Assembly: GCA_964020085.1 (NCBI GenBank)
Contig: OZ026608.1
Coordinates: 16,697,479-16,761,478 of the forward strand
Length of the DNA stretch: 64,000 nt
From: Micromussa lordhowensis
Taxonomy: Eukaryota; Cnidaria; Anthozoa; Scleractinia; Lobophylliidae
Reading direction: 5' to 3'
Position numbers and translations under genes: made by a program. Below are positions 11,707 to 25,400 of this stretch, one piece after another. The notes beneath the pieces were generated by a model. It saw only the letters and a list, made by a program, of their open reading frames with translations, did no database searches and was not told where the DNA came from. The number at the start of each line of letters is the position of its first letter. Position 1 is the first letter of the stretch.

Positions 11707-13199
11707 CAGCCGCGGTTCATATATAAATTATTTCGTATATAAATCACACCAATCTTAATTCCTGCTCGTCAATCTTCTTAGATGGCGCTGAAGCGGCTAG
11801 TTTTCACTAGCGACGGGTAGGGCCGAGGTTAGAGTTGTAAGAGCGCTTATGACATGATGAAAACCGAAAATCGGAGTCGTAAACCGAGCCTGGGAGGGGA
11901 GGGTCAGGGGGTACCTTTTTCAGGCTTCAGGTATGTAAAAGGGTTAGTATTTCACAAGTTGAGGTATGTATGAGGATTGAAATAGATTGCATTTGGGTAA
12001 ATTTGAAAAATGTCGGGCCCACCTTTCTTCTAATTTATGTCAGTTTATATCAAAATGTCATTTAGACAGCTGGAAAATGATTCTCAGTTGTTATGTTGCC
12101 GTGATTTTGCAAATGAAAGACTCTTGCTCTGCCAATTTGACGTTTAGAGCTCATAATTAACAAAATTGAACAAAATTACCTAAAACAACGTGACCTAGCC
12201 CCTTAAAGGCTGAACTTGAGAAATGTTTTCCTCTAGCCTGTTCCAGGCCCTCGGTCAGTGGGGACGATCGAAAAAGCGGGTGGGCGATGAGCTGGGGGTC
12301 TGGTAGAGAGAAAGGAGAGGTCAAGAGAGCCTGTAAGCTTTGTTTTTAAAACCTCATTCCAGTATACCAGCTCCTGGTATATCCTCTGATTTGTTACTTT
12401 TGACAGTTTATATCAACACCTTGTCTGTTTGTCTGAAGGCATGGGACGCGTGAGCGTGTTACGCGCGCGTGATTTAGAGGAGTCAAAATTTACTCAAATT
12501 ATGGAGAGATATCCCGCATTTAAAGCGCTCAGAATGGAGCAAAGAACGTGCCTGCTCAATCTGGCTCTTTGAAAAGACGTTTTCGCTCTTATTCCCACGA
12601 TTTCGGGAAAAGTGTGATTTTTGAGCTGTAGCGGTAGGAATTGGCGAAAACTGCGACGATGACGAAGAAAAGTGACAAATGGAGAGTGCAAAAGAGGAAT
12701 TTTAAGTAGAGAGGAACCGTTTGACTGTGCTGTAGCAAAATTCTTGTTGTCATGTTGCTTCGCAGAGTTTGGCTCTGTAATTTGCAATGTGTTAATACTT
12801 CGCGTAGATTCATTTCCATTGCAAGATACGTCTGAAGCTCCGTTAATATTCACTTATGTCCAGGATTGAACGCAAGTATTGTTTAATTAATACTTCATAT
12901 TAGGCAGGGGTATCTGACATTTTCATACTTCTTCATATTTGACAGAATTGTGTGTGTTTTTTGTGACTTTTTACCAATGAGGACACTTTGTGATGCTTAT
13001 CATAAGGAATTTGAATCTCATTAGCGGTCAATCTTGGACATATCTGCTGTTGCAGGTACACGGATAGCATATTTATCTTTGCCGACTTTGACGCTTCGTA
13101 GTTTTCGGCGGAGTGAACCAAAAGCCGGGAATCCGTCTATGTTTGCAGGCTACGTAAGAGGTTGCTGTTACTACAGACTGTTACTTCGGCAAAACTACA

Positions 13200-13427
13200 C
13201 GTTTGTCTTGGGGACATTCTTATGTTTCTTTCTCCCGCCCTCTCTTTTTCTCTCCCGGATTCCGCTCGTCGCTGATCCCGGTCGTCGCTGGTCCCGCTCG
13301 TCGCCCGCTCGCGTTTTCCGACGATCGTCCCCTCTGACCGAGAACCTGGAACTAGCCTCGAGCGGTCCTGACCCAAGTTCGACGTTCTTGTAGGGTCAGC
13401 GGTAACTTCTACAAACCCGCTTTCAAA
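13200..13427 (+). promoter_or_regulatory. CpG-rich leader and probable promoter region of ERCC4
   Basis: The sequence immediately upstream of the ERCC4 start is pyrimidine- and CpG-rich (repeated CTCGTCGC and GTCGTCGCTGG words), unlike the AT-rich surroundings. The start codon sits in CAAAATGGCGGC, which resembles a YY1 site overlapping a start codon, as in many TATA-less housekeeping promoters. No TATA box is evident. The promoter role is inferred from composition and position. Confidence 0.5.
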
Positions 13428-16400
13428 ATGGCGGCACTTTCGGAATATGAAAACGCGATGTTTCTTGAGCTTATGGATGACGATGGCTTGTTCGTCACGG
13501 CCAAGTAAGTGAATAAGCACTCGAGAGATCTATGTTCTACTTGTTTTCACTTCAATTTTGGCTAACTCTGGTTTGTAGGGGACTGAGCATAGAGAGGGTG
13601 GTCACAAACTTTCTGAAGATCCACTGTGTTACAAGTGATCCTTCATCGATTTCTTTAGTCCTAGTTATCAACACGACAGATCAGGAAGAAGTAGGTGTCA
13701 TCTTGTTTTCTTTTGCGATGCATTCAAGCGGTTGAATTGAGTTCTTAAGGCGCAGCAGCAGCTAGCAGCAGTTCCCCCTCTAGCCCCCCCCCCCTGTCCC
13801 CCCAGACAGTAGCTCTAGGGGGTGGGGTCTGCACCTTTCCCTACCCGTGGGACAGCCCTGAGGCTTTTGATGCCCTTGTGGTTTTGCTGGGGGGTGGGGG
13901 GGGGGAGTGGGGGATCTCCCCAAATTTTTTGTGGTGGTGTGCAGTCCGAATCTTAAATACTGCACCCTATTTCAGACCAAAATCTGTGAGTATAAAATCA
14001 ATACACCATTTCATACTTCTAAAGTTAGTACATGGCTGGGCCGCCAGAGAAAGCTGTCGTTGTCCTGTTTTCTCAGTGATATAGAATAAGAGTCTCAATG
14101 AAATCAATTGAGTTAAGTGGGCTAAAAAAGAAAGTCATGAATTATTAGCAGGGTTTCTATTCAACGTTAATTTTAAGGCCATTCCTCAGTATTGCATTGC
14201 CCATTCCCACTGCACACAATTTTCGTGTCCTTAGCGCACACACAAGTGCATGCATGTACACAATGTAAGAGACTCCCCTCAAGCTAAGCTCGACAGCAAA
14301 ATAAATGCTGGTTTTCTCTTAAACAAGGATGGTGACCTATATTTTTTATTGCATAATAATAGTGTAGATATTATCCCCTTTAAAAAAAATTATTAGAAAG
14401 AAAAATAGATATAGCTGAAAACGTGCACAAAACTCTAGGATGCAAATTATGACCATGAAAACAATGCCTCTACAAATGCTTTATGTCCACATTGTTTTAA
14501 ATGCTGTGATTTGTCCACAAATTTTATATGATATTGTTCCATATGCTCAAGACTTTCTACCTATCAAGATTTTCCCCAAGTATCAGGGCTGTCATTAAGT
14601 TTTTATTCACCTGTAGCCTTGATCTTCACACCCGTAGCAAACTTATTACTTTGTGGGTGAATTGTATCAACTACAGGCCAGTTCACCCGTAACATCAAGC
14701 ATACTCAGCCGTAACAGGTGTTACGGGTTACGGCCCTTGTTGACAGCCCTGAGTATTACATTAATAGACTATGCTTTCAGCTACTGCAAAATGTAACCTG
14801 GGTATGATTGGCTCATCATATCACTTTTGTGAGCACGGTGACCTGTCTTTTTTATTTTATTTTCTGAAACACCGCTTGGTAACTTGAGAAGATTGAGGGA
14901 AGGTTTTCAAATTTTGTTTTCAGCAACTTTTTTCTGAGGAATCACCTTAACCCCTGGTTTGCAACTAAAAATAAGTTTATTTTCAGGACTATATACTTGA
15001 TGAACTGAGATCTTCGGATGTTCCACTACCTAAAGTGATCACCACTGAATTCAGTTCATCTGAGAGGTATATTTGCTAGACAAGTATTCATTTATAATTT
15101 AATAGTTTCCAGTGCCTTCAGGGGTGGATACAAGATTTTTGGGGAGGGGAGGGAGGGAAGGGGAGAGGGTGGCTAGTGCCTTGTGGTTGCAGAATCAATT
15201 GGGTAGTAAAACATTATTACCCCTAAAATGTGGTAATTTGAGAATTAGACCTTAAATGAAAACTGTTACGCCAGAGAATGCCACAAAGTGGAAATTATGA
15301 TGAGGTACAGGATACCTGTCCAGATCAGTGTTTGACTTTCTTATTTTCAATTTTTTTTATTTGTTGATTCTCCAAAGCGGTGGGGGTGGCTAGCTACCCA
15401 ATTTACCCCTCTTTCCCTAAATCTGCCCCTGTGCCTCTACATGTCTACAATCACATGTAGATTGAATTATTGTCCGTATTGGTAAGAACTTTTATTCAGC
15501 TGCACCCAGGTTTGACTGAATGTTAACTAGTCTATCGCAGGTTTATAACAACTACAGTGTATTATGGTCAGTGTATTGTCAGATTGCTTGATTGTAAATG
15601 TTGTGGTTCAGTTTTACATTTGTACCTTCGACACAGTCTGGTATTTTTCTTTGTTTTGTATTCATTAGCCGTGTCAAACACTGTCTTGACAGAACGTTGT
15701 TGTTAACTACAATAAACGCCTTAGTTTTAAGTAAGTTGTACTACTGCTCAAATGTCTGGGCAAATACCACAGAGAAAAATATTCAGAAATTGCAGGCTGT
15801 GCAGAACTTCGCATGTCGAATCGTCAGTGGCGCGAGAAAGTATGATCATGTAACTCCCCACTTAAAAAGTTTGTCTTGGTTAGGACCAACTACACTACCG
15901 CCAAGCTATCATGGCTTTTAAATGCATTTCCGGACACGCCCCTAAATATCTGACATCACAATTCATTACCCACGAGCAATACCTCTTTTTAAAACAGCCT
16001 CAGGACAAAGAACATTTTACTTCAGAACTATTGGACTCTGGAACAATTTAGACTCCTCTTTAAAATCAAGCTGTTCGGTTCAAGTTTTTAAACGTATCTT
16101 GATAAATAAGCTGTTAGACAATTTTAAATACTTCTTAAACTTCATTTATTTTTAGTATTTTTATTGATTACATTTTATATAATGTTGTAAATGTTTTTAA
16201 TTTAATCAATTTTGATTGTATAGTTTTTAATTACTTTTATTAGTAATTTAAATAATTGTTCCTGAAAAGCCCCATTGGGGAGATGACAATAAAGTACGTA
16301 TGTATGTACATGTATGTATTTCATTGCCAAATATTGCCATGTTGACCGGCCAAACCAATTTTAGCTCGGTCATGTCTCGTTTTTGACTGGTCAAAATATT

Positions 16401-19400
16401 GAAAATGCTTATTTTGAAGAATTTCCCTATTAAGCCGAAAATATTGCCTCATATGCACAAAAATGTGTTGTTAAAGAGGATAAAAGTTTTAATCGCTAAA
16501 AGTATCACTTAAATATGTTTGATTTTCATTTCCACAGACTGCATTATTTCTACTCGACATGAAACTTGCCTGGGTTAACAACAATAAAAACTCGCTATAT
16601 TATTTTATTAGAAATGCTCATTTTATCGTAGTTACCCTGCACATAATTGTATATTAACTTACCACTTACGCTGAATGCGGTTTTGGTTGTAAACACTTCG
16701 ACTTTCTACCAAACACTAATAGGCTTGTGCTACAACTGAAAGATCGCTGCCTTCTGCCGCTCAGCATGTAGGAAATAAACTGAAGAAATGCTAACGAGGA
16801 CAATTAAATCTGTAACTGCGACGTTGATTGATGTGATGTTCATTGTTGTCTAGTCTGTTTAGCGTATTTGACAATCATAACCATCTCATCTGGATTCTCC
16901 TATGTTTTAACTACAAGCCACTGACAGAGATATTTTATTATTTCACTGTTTATATTTTCTGGAAATAAAGGAAAATGTTTTTCTAGTGAATTATTTGGAA
17001 ACCGCGTACTTGACCAGTCAAAATGACGGCCAAACCCAAATTTTGTCCGGACAAATAGTCGTCTTGGCCGGACATTGTCCGGTGACTGGCCGTTATTTTG
17101 AGCCCTGCAAGGGTATATAATTTAACCACAACATCAGCAATTTACTGGAAACCTTAAAAAAATAATATTGTTAGTGGAGAGGTAATAATTATTATACACT
17201 GAGTCAGTCGGGTATATACATGTTATGCCTAAAAAGGCAATACAAGACGACCAGTCTTGAACCTGGCCTGCTTTATCTAGGGTTCAATTGCTTTGACCAT
17301 ATTATGCGTATTGCAGTATTTTGCTTGTAATGTATACTAAGTAAATTATTGGTTCTTATTGCAGGGAGTCTGTATACCTTAGTGGAGGTGTGCAGTTTGT
17401 CACATCAAGAATCTTGGTGGTGGATATGTTGACCAAGAAGCTGCCGATTCATCTGGTGACAGGAATTGTTGTCTATCGCGCTCATAAGTATGTGAATCGT
17501 TATTCATTGGTATGCACCAAGATTAAGCTTACATCAACGGGAGAGTAGAAATTATTAGTAGTCCCAGTTGCTTCATGCTTTAGAAACCAGGATAAGATCT
17601 GGCCTGATGGGCCACTTGACTCGTATGCAGACTGTACCTTAGTTATCAAACTGTTGTCAGTACAAGTTTGTTTTTTATGTTTCTCTGTTACATGTCACAA
17701 ACAGGGCTCATTGATTTCTCTATTTGTTCAAATTGATAGAATCATTGAATCTTGCCAAGAGGCTTTTATACTGCGACTCTTCAGAGAAAACAACAAGGTA
17801 CAATGAAATAATATCATTATTAAATTATATATTTATTTAATATCCAATTTAGGATAAATTTATATCATTCTTTTAAAGCTAAATATCTTTATGCTAAATT
17901 GGGCGACGGCAAAAAAAATAAACAAAAACAAACAAACTTCTTTAAACAGACAAACAAATAATCTCTATTGTGTGACTCACTATTTTGCTGATTTATGATG
18001 ACTTTGAACATAGTTTCAGCCTCTGTAATAAAGAACTTGCAATGGGGAGGTAGACCCAGACTGCAATATAATTGCAATATACATTTAAAATGTTTTGTGA
18101 GCAATAGAGGACATTTTCTGTGTCCCTAATTATTCAAGGATCATGAATAATTAGGGTTAGAAGACAAAGGAAATTGAGATTCAAACTAGGTTAAAATCAT
18201 TTTGACCTGAATTTCATTTTGACCTGCAACATTTACGTAGCCTCATATAAATACAAGTTGGTCTGGGAGATTACAGTCTTGACAGCTATGCAAAACTGAA
18301 ATGCAGTCAAGGGTTTGCATAACTTTCAAGGATTCCCTCAACCCCTGAGTAATTTAATATTTGATAAATGCTTGCTGTGTTAGATATCCTTAATAACTAT
18401 TCCTACATGAATTGAACAGTTCTTGTGGGCCTTGCCAGTGCTTTCGATAAGATTTGAAGTAGGTGGCTACCTTGAAACAGCACCCGCCGGAGAATTTCTC
18501 TCTGGAGAATTTTAAAACTTAAATGTACCTGCCGACTTCAACAGAATACCTGCCTGAGCGCCAGTGGGTGCTGGGTCCTATTGAAAGCACTGCTAGCAAT
18601 GGTTTAAATAGAGTGGGAAGGATAAGGAGCCTGGAGGAACTTTTGAGTAAAATCTTGAATTATATAAATTAATTTTGTAATTATTAAATTAAATTAATAT
18701 ATAAATTGAATTAATTTAATTAAATTACTTAATTATAATGCTGGTTGATACTGCCTGCCAGGCAAACTCTCTTTAGATTTATTTTTATTTATTTAATCTC
18801 TTGTAGAATGGTTTCATCAAAGCCTTTTCAGATAATCCTCAGGCTTTTACTACTGGTTTCTTTCAAGTGGAGAAAGTGATGAAGAACTTGTTTGTTAGAA
18901 AACTCTACCTCTGGCCCAGGTGCGCAACAAGACAGTAAAAACCACAGTCTATTGCATAATGATATTTGTACTACTGGTCAGGATAGATGTAGGCTGACTA
19001 ACTAAAGTGTTAATGAACTTCATTGAACTTGCCATTAATCTACGTATTATGAGCTTAATCTTATGGACATAACATCATGTATAAATTCAAAAATTAAACT
19101 TGTTGTTTTCTCTTTCTCTGATTTCTTCCAAGGTTAAAATTGATTATAAAAGAAGCATTTCAGCCAGTTTAACAGGAATTCTACAGTAAATTAAGAAGAT
19201 AAAAGTCATGACAGTGGAATGATTTTTCTTTAATTTCCTACATAATCTCAATGAGTCAGCTTGAAATAATATTTAACATAAGTTGGAAGAATCTTAAGAA
19301 AGAGAAAATAACTTTTTTAAAGATGAGAGGTGAAATTTTGGACAAGTTACAATAACATTTAGGTTGGATTCTACGTGCTGATTGACTAGTAAATGCTGCA

Positions 19401-22400
19401 TTTACACAATACATTTTGCAGTAGTTTTATTTGACAAAGCTGCTAGCAGATTTCAGTGACCAATGAAGTGTTTGTTATGTTTAAATTTAGATTTCATGCA
19501 ACAGTGTCATCTTTTCTGGAAAAGCACAAGGTATTAAACATTAATTGTACAACGTAATCTAGACATGTTTTATGTACAATACTGACCGGTTAATTGAGCT
19601 ACTGATTTCAAGAGACTGACTACTAGTACAGTAACCTAAAGGACCTTAGTCAGCCTCCGCCAATTTTGATACTCATCAAAATTATTGATATTGTATGGTG
19701 AAGCGGAATCTTAATTGCTTTACTGTAAGTCATGTTCCTGAAAGTATGTTCAGTTATCTTTAGTACTTTCACAGTGACTTCCTTCATTTCTACATGCTCT
19801 GAATGGAATATAATTATTATAGTCAAACTCTCGCATGTAAACAAAAGCAAAGGTGTGGCTGGCTAGGGCCCTTTAAGGTATAAAAAAAAAACAACTTTGC
19901 AACTGCCTATTCAGGGTATGAAATTAAATTGTCTTGATTCTGTGCATTTCATTGAGTATTTTTGACTTTGTGTGCCTCCTGATTATCATGATTATAATTA
20001 CTTTGAAGAAGTGAATTTTTCATTGACAATTTTAGAATCCAGGTTAAGCGTTTTCATTCAACTGTTGCTCAACTGGTTGTGGCGTATTAGGATCCTAATG
20101 ACCTTTGTTTTCCTTTGCCGTGCATTGTGAGAACTTTGCAGTCAGCTTTGTGTACATCGAGTTATGGATGCACTTGGGAAGTTTAAAGAGCACTCAAGGA
20201 GCTAGAGTTGCTCTCTGCTATTGCCTTGAGCAACTCTTACTCTTCTTTCATGCTTTCCAAACTTCCCTCGCGCATGACCATAACTCTATATATGCATCCA
20301 TTAATAAATGATGAATAATTTTAGTTAATAATATTATATTTTAATTTATATGTAAATAATTCTTTTGTGATGATTTGAAATATACATGTAGGAATATATT
20401 ACCAATTTTAAAAACGTCAAGGGGGATTGGCAGAATCCTTGAAATTTGCGCGAAAGTAATTCCATAAAGTTTCAATTTTGTTACAGTAATGTTGTACATT
20501 GTGTAACGTTGTTGATTTTGATATTCTAAGCCAGAGGTCATTGAGCTTCATCTCCACCTAACACCATCGATGCTGGCCATCCAAACAGCTGTTCTTGATT
20601 TGATTGACATCTGTCTGAAAGAACTGAAGAGAGCAAACCCAACAGTGAGTTACATGTGCAAAGCATTAATATTATAATTTTGTTTAATTTAGTCAGCAAC
20701 AAAGGGTGCGTTCCTATGGGACGATCTAGATCAGGATCAGTGATCCAAAATCATTCAGATCATGGTGCATCAAAAGGAACCGATGAATCCCTGAAATCTA
20801 CCCTGGTTAATCCTTTGATGCACCATGATCTGGGTGATCTTAGATCACTGATCCACATCCAGATCACCCCAAAATGTACACACCCAAAGTGTAAAACTAA
20901 GTATTTGTACAGTCAAACTTCCTATAAGCAGACATCCTCTGCATCAGTAGTAGTGTCTACTCACTTAAGAGTAGTGCAAACTGTCGTGTTCGTACGTGAC
21001 CGGGACCATAATGAAATGGCCACTTATAAGAGGTGTCCTCCTCCAGTGGGTGTCCATTATTGGAGGTTCGACTGTAAGATCCACAAGATGCAGTTTCAGA
21101 CAGTTGCTGTAGTACTGTCGAAAGTCAACACCAGGTTGGGATCATTGGGTTGTTTTCTTAGAAGATCGCAACACCCTCAAAGTGCCTCCTCGCTCCCCCC
21201 AGATTCTTAATGAACACAAGCAAATTGCTGGGGAAACCTGCCAAAATGTTCCGGCTTTGGGGGGTGGGAGGGGGGATTAGTCAATGATGGATCCATCACC
21301 ATCTCATCTATTGGGAGTAGCTAACTAACTGCTTCCTGGAGAAACTGGAACTTAAACTGCAGACAGTTGTGGCCACTAGTGGATGTAGTTGCCACATCAC
21401 TCATCTTGCAGCTGCTTTTGGGGTCATTACTTTGTAGGGATACTTGCATTGGCTGCTCCACTTTTGTTTTGTCACCATTGAGGGTCCCAGAAGGGACTGT
21501 GAGTTGAGACTCGTCTCAGTTGTGTTCACATTTTTAAGTGGTATTAGTTGATGTACATTTAAAGCTAACTTTGTTAGGTTAAATAATTCAGATGCCTTTT
21601 TCTTGTTGTGCATTGTGCATACATGTAGCTTGATACAGATGACCTCACCGTGGAGAACAGCATTAGCAAATCCTTTGACAAGATCCTGAGATTTCAGCTT
21701 AATCCTGTCTGGCATCAGCTGGTGAGATGATTTAATTTAATTTAACATCCACATCAATTTTATTTATTACTTTCTTGCAGCGATGTCATTTATGTGGCAG
21801 TAGTGCTTTATAAACCATTAATTAAACAACTTTGATGCTAGTCATTGATTTACAATTGATTTGTTTATGTATCTATTTCTAGGGACATAAGACGAAACAA
21901 TTGGTTGCTGATCTTAAAGCTTTGAGGCTAATTTTACTGTAAGTATAGTCAATTAGTTTGCTGAACTTACCATTCAAGTTATCCAGACAACTTTTTATTG
22001 GCCCGTTGTAAGGCAAACAGGTACTTTCTCTGAAGAAAAGCCTCCCATATGAAAAGGTTGGAGATGTTCGCATCTTGCTTAGGGGTATAAATCAAGGATT
22101 CTGGTCTCTCTTGGGGTGCTGATGATGAAACGCCACTATTGTTACAATGTAGCTGTCAACTGAAAATAATTATCTTTTACATGTGGGGTGCGCTGGAAGA
22201 AATATTGATAAAAGAAACGCTTTTATTTACATCGATTTTTGCCACTCTCTTGAGTCCAGTCTACTAGTGTGGGCTCATTTCCAGAACAGGAGCTGGTAAT
22301 CAAGCCTCGTATCTTTTTAGGGGTCAAATAAAGCTCGGGCCACACCCAGATTGGTCTTAGGGGTTTAATTCAAATTTTTTGACAAGCATGTTCTCCGACC

Positions 22401-25400
22401 TTTTCATGTGGGAGTTTCCTCCTCCCCTGAGGTACTTTCTACACTCTATTTTCTGTAGCAGTCATTTCCTGAGTCTCTGAAATAAAAGCACTTGAAATAA
22501 TTTCTGTATACACTGTACAAAATCTTTAGCGTGGTGTGAACTAGTAAGGTTCAAAAAGAGGTGTTTAACTTGACCTCTATAAACATGCGCAGCCTGTGTT
22601 TCCCTAGCAGGCATGGAAACAACAGTCAATAATTTTGAAGCTCAATCAAAGAGAATGTATTCTGCAGTCAATTTCCTTGCAGACCAATTAATCTCTGTCT
22701 ACCAGAAAAACTTATTCAGTGAAATTTCTTACTGGCAAAGGTTTCTTAAAGGTCTCAATTTTATGTCTTTACGCCTTATAACGTTAAAAAACCTATCAAT
22801 ATATATATCTTATTAGACGTTTTGGTGTGTAGTATCGCTGTATATTTTTACGAGTTGTGCGGTATTTTGACGAGCCCGTAGGGCGAGTCAAAATACAAAC
22901 AACGAGTAAAAATATACAGCGATACTACACACCAAAACGTCTAATAAGAGACTTATTATCCAACGATTTCTTTTCCCAAAATTCTGACTTGCCAAGGTTT
23001 TGAACTTCACGCGGCCGGGAGGAATGAGACGAGTACAAATATCGTGTGATATTTGTACTCGTTTCGCGCGATATTTGTACTCTACGAAACAGAGTTGGAT
23101 AATAATAAATAAGGTAGGAGGTGTCAGATAATGTGTACTGTTCATTGTAAGTTATGATTAGTAAACAATGGTTTAAGTGGTTCATAATAGTGCATCCATG
23201 ACCATTTTCAATGCATCCTTTGCAGGTATCTTACACAATACGACTGTGTGACATTTTACAACTTTCTGGAATCTTTGAGGTAGGCCTTGAACGATATCAT
23301 AATGTTTAGCTCTAAGCCAATTGAAATATTGGAGGGTAGGTGTCTTAAAGGTAGCAGAAGGGGCGAGCAGAAATCTCCTCAGTAGTGAGGAGGTCACCAT
23401 AGCAACCCAGACACAACCTACCTCCTGGAACCATCAACACAGCACTGTGTGTGGAATATATACTTTCCTAAGTGGGAGCTAAGAGGAGAGAAGGAAAACC
23501 AAACAAGAAAGCAAGCACTGCACTGCATGCAAAGCCCATGGCATTGCCCCTGAAACTCTCCCAAGTACCTCCCCCCATATCAGATAGAATGCTGGCCAGC
23601 ATTTGTTTGATTTTAACTTTGCCTAAATTTCACTTAGCCCATTGCAACTACAATGAGAATGACTTTTGCTGACATTAGTTTGCACTCGTTCTGTTTCGTA
23701 TTGAGTTTGTTCATCTTGGATATCTACAGTATTGTCACGTGACATTAATCCGCTTATGTAAACTTTGTGGTTTTAGTTTGGTCGGCATGTTAAAAGTAAA
23801 GTTTTGGTGTTTGGGAAAATTACAGTCCTCATTCTTTTGTCATTATTGTGGTGACTGCTTAATAGGCAACTGTTGGATGGCAGTATCTAGCTTTCACATT
23901 CATGTCTAGTTAGAAATTAAGTAACAGTGATTTACATTTAGGAATTACTCCAGGTTATGGTTGAAAGCTCTTATTAATTTCATTGATAGAAGTACTTTCT
24001 ATTGAAACGAGTTAGTTTACACGCTCAGTTCCAATTCTACTTTAATTTTGAATACCTTTTTAATGAAGATCTACATATATGCAGCATTTTGCCGATTTGT
24101 AATTTTTAAATTACCATTTGTTAGGGCCAGTCAGCGTGACGTCAAGAATCATTCTCTGTGGATGTTTATGGATGCGGCAGATTCCCTGTTCGTGGTAAGA
24201 ACTCTTCTCTAATTAGCAAACATTGTATATTGCGAATTCATGCTTGCCCAGAATTTTGACCTTGGCATAGAGCCTTGAAGGGTCTGGTAGTGCCAAAGGC
24301 TGTTAATGCTAGTCTGGGATTTAATATTGACCAGATCAATAGAGAGCTTCATTTTCTCGCTCCTTGCTTTATTTTAACAGCATGCGAAGGCCAGGGTTGT
24401 GGAATACACAGAGAGAAAAAACAAGAAAATGAAAGGGGAGTCATCAAACCAAAAAGATAACACAAAACAGTAAGCACAGAAGATTCACATGTACATTGAT
24501 TGCATCTAGTCATTCTGTAAAAGCCGTTTAAGCTTAACTGTTTTCTAATGATGCCCATTGTTGGATGTTGTCAAGTCACTGGTCTTTTCAATTTCAGTGA
24601 CGCAGTATAACATACACTGTATGCAGGTACAACACCATGGTGGGAGGTGGGGTAAAAGGGCAAGAAAAAAATGACCCCTTTCCGTTTTATAAAGCGGAAT
24701 GGGAAGGCAAGGGCAAGTAATGGTACATGTAACCATTTTTTCCCTCTACCTGGGCAATGGGAGGGGAATCCCTTCATGTAGCCTTATTCTTTAGCAGGGG
24801 TGGGTGGATTGGGAAGTGAAAAAGATACCTTAATGTTTCACATAATTAAAGCTGGGCAGGGAGAATGCAAGTAAAGCTAGGTCACTTTCTGCTCCATTCG
24901 GCGAGGGGAAGTGTCAGCCCTACGTGTAGCGTTACTATTTAGCAGGGGTTGTTGGAAAATAGTTCACTGGGCAGCTTTATAGTATGTTTATGTGAAGTTA
25001 ATTCTGTAAAGAGAGGAAATAGGTTGGTCAATTCACTCTTGAGATTGGGAACTTCTATTGGTAACATCATGGTTGACAAATTATCCCTTAATATTGGCGC
25101 GAAATTTCAGCGCTAATTCATACATGTATGTAATTCATAAATGACAAATTTTAAATTACCATGGCAATGTTTGGCGTGAAATGTCTTGATGAAATAAACA
25201 AGTAAAAAAACCACGATTGTATCTCACAATCAAATGGTATTCCCGTGAAATTGGGAAATATTTTCACCTATGTTTTGTCAAAACGCCTGTGATATTATTT
25301 CCTAATGTTATTCTTCACCATGTGATTACCCATACTAATCTGAAATCTGTATTTTTTTGGACTTTCAGAAGTTCCAATGTCGAAAAAGATCAGAAAGGTT

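Larger units (their letters stand above)
10202..13427. other. Intergenic region between the GPCR and ERCC4 genes
   Basis: No convincing coding exon was found on either strand. It holds a TTAA-bounded element (10607-11190), an inverted-repeat cassette with a tRNA-Thr-like sequence (11456-11706), and a CpG-rich stretch before ERCC4 (about 13200-13427). Open frames at 12494-12853 (-) and 13137-13520 (-) have low-complexity or unrecognisable products and overlap the ERCC4 leader. I treat them as chance. Confidence 0.6.

Noticed and set aside
12494..12853. 119-residue minus-strand open frame before ERCC4
   Set aside because: No domain, other frames are also open here, and there is no sign of splicing or a coding composition; left unannotated.
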